Assembly: GCA_937875615.1 (NCBI GenBank) | Contig: CALNBU010000090.1 | Span: 1-5,767 of the forward strand | Direction: 5' to 3' | DNA: 5,767 nt | Source: an uncultured Archangium sp. | GTDB lineage: Bacteria > Myxococcota > Myxococcia > Myxococcales > Myxococcaceae | In this document: in pieces, positions 5,321 to 5,767 of the stretch | How positions within the stretch are numbered: position 1 is the stretch's first letter | Layout of the letters: each line of letters opens with the position of its first letter | The notes under the pieces: generated by a model | The model's input: the letters and a program-made list of their open reading frames with translations, nothing else | The model's database searches: none | Told to the model about the DNA's origin: nothing | Program-made: the position numbers and the translations under genes

Positions 5321-5767
5321 TCAGGCCCGCGCGCTCACCGCGGCCCGCTCGCCGGTCTCGGGCACCTCGCGGGGGGCGATGAAGAAGGCGCGCGGCGAGG
5401 TCACGAAGCGGCGGGCGACGGCGCGCAGCAGCCGCAGCTGTCCGCGCACGCCGAGGCCCTTGGCGCGGAGGGCGACGAAGATGGCGCAGGCGAAGCTGAC
5501 GCCGAAGTTGATGAGGCCCACCAGGGGAATCGAGAGGAGCGAGAGCAGGAACGGCTCCCGGGTGAAGGCCAGCGGCCCGTCGTGGGCCAGCGCGTAGGCC
5601 AGCTGCCCGGTGACGAAGGTGACGTGGCGCACCTCGAGCGGGAGCCCGACCAGCTGGAAGAGCATGGGCATGAAGCCCAGCAGCATGCCGAAGCCGATGT
5701 TGCCGCCGAAGCCGCTGGCCTGCTCGGTGAGGAAGCGGGAGATGCGCGCGGCGCGGCTCGCGCCCAC
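5321..5767 (-). CDS. Gcr-family ('site-specific recombinase' SpecificRecomb) membrane protein, C-terminal part (5' end outside window)
   Basis: The last 148 codons of a leftward gene end at the TGA at 5323-5321. The GTG at the window edge is simply the first visible start-like codon; the family is usually several hundred residues long, so most of the gene lies outside. The visible part contains a glycine-rich hydrophobic segment, GNIGFGMLLGFMPMLFQLVG (about residues 22-41). GLPLEVRHVTF (41-51) follows, resembling the conserved C-terminal G-L-P-L-[DE]-V-R-H-V-T motif of this family. A long membrane segment lies at about 73-99 (FLLSLLSIPLVGLINFGVSF...). A basic tail (RAKGLGVRGQLRLL) and a short disordered end complete it. 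The family name comes from an early Neisseria annotation. Nothing visible here is a recombinase active site, and the residues look like a multi-pass membrane protein, so function is best left open. It ends 77 bases before the CRTAC1-family gene on the same strand. Confidence 0.75.
   Translation of the reverse strand: MGASRAARISRFLTEQASGFGGNIGFGMLLGFMPMLFQLVGLPLEVRHVTFVTGQLAYALAHDGPLAFTREPFLLSLLSIPLVGLINFGVSFACAIFVALRAKGLGVRGQLRLLRAVARRFVTSPRAFFIAPREVPETGERAAVSARA

Noticed and set aside
3537..5597. A 686-codon open frame on the + strand, longer than the real gene opposite it
   Set aside because: It is antisense to the CRTAC1-family gene and part of the Gcr-family gene. Its product is low-complexity Val/Ala/Gly/Arg with no recognisable domain, as expected where GC-rich codons leave few stops. 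The minus-strand product has seven clear calcium motifs and an ASPIC/UnbV domain.
5321..5767. Evidence for a mobile element from the 'site-specific recombinase' family name
   Set aside because: The visible sequence is a membrane protein with no tyrosine- or serine-recombinase motif. No inverted terminal repeats, attachment site or target duplication was seen nearby.

Overview
The window looks like a piece of a high-GC bacterial chromosome with densely packed genes. GC is judged by eye at about two thirds or more, and third codon positions are strongly G/C biased. The gene set is a neutral-ceramidase-like protein, a large secreted M19-type dipeptidase fused to FG-GAP/VCBS repeats, a CRTAC1/ASPIC-UnbV lipoprotein and a Gcr-family membrane protein. 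With the high GC, this best fits a myxobacterium (Myxococcota). That assignment is inference from gene families and composition; no taxonomic marker is present.

Layout. Bases 1-482 (+ strand) are the 3' end of a neutral/alkaline ceramidase-like gene. It stops at 482 and faces the next gene convergently across a 67-base gap that carries a perfect 8-bp hairpin (503-530). The rest of the window reads leftward on the minus strand, as three genes in the same direction. The C-terminal part of a Gcr-family multi-pass membrane protein (5321-5767) runs off the right edge. After 77 bases comes a complete 665-aa lipoprotein with seven Ca-binding FG-GAP/VCBS blades and a C-terminal ASPIC/UnbV domain (3246-5243). 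After another 68 bases comes a complete 875-aa exported protein with an M19 peptidase-like catalytic half and a six-repeat FG-GAP half (550-3177).

The lipoprotein and the dipeptidase fusion are plausibly one operon: same strand, short gap and no terminator between them. Both are exported and both carry calcium-type beta-propellers, so a shared cell-surface or secreted role is reasonable but unproven. Together with the ceramidase they suggest an extracytoplasmic hydrolase/binding-protein neighbourhood of the kind seen in predatory soil bacteria.

The least expected signals are in the two short leaders. The dipeptidase leader can fold into a bulged hairpin of up to 13 bp. It buries a strong Shine-Dalgarno sequence and ends against the AUG. 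The lipoprotein leader holds two interleaved inverted repeats with H-type pseudoknot (or mutually exclusive hairpin) topology and has its only weak Shine-Dalgarno-like bases in the final loop. At protein level, the dipeptidase has an HxH motif where classical M19 enzymes have HxD. Each of its six C-terminal repeats carries a regularly spaced cysteine pair.
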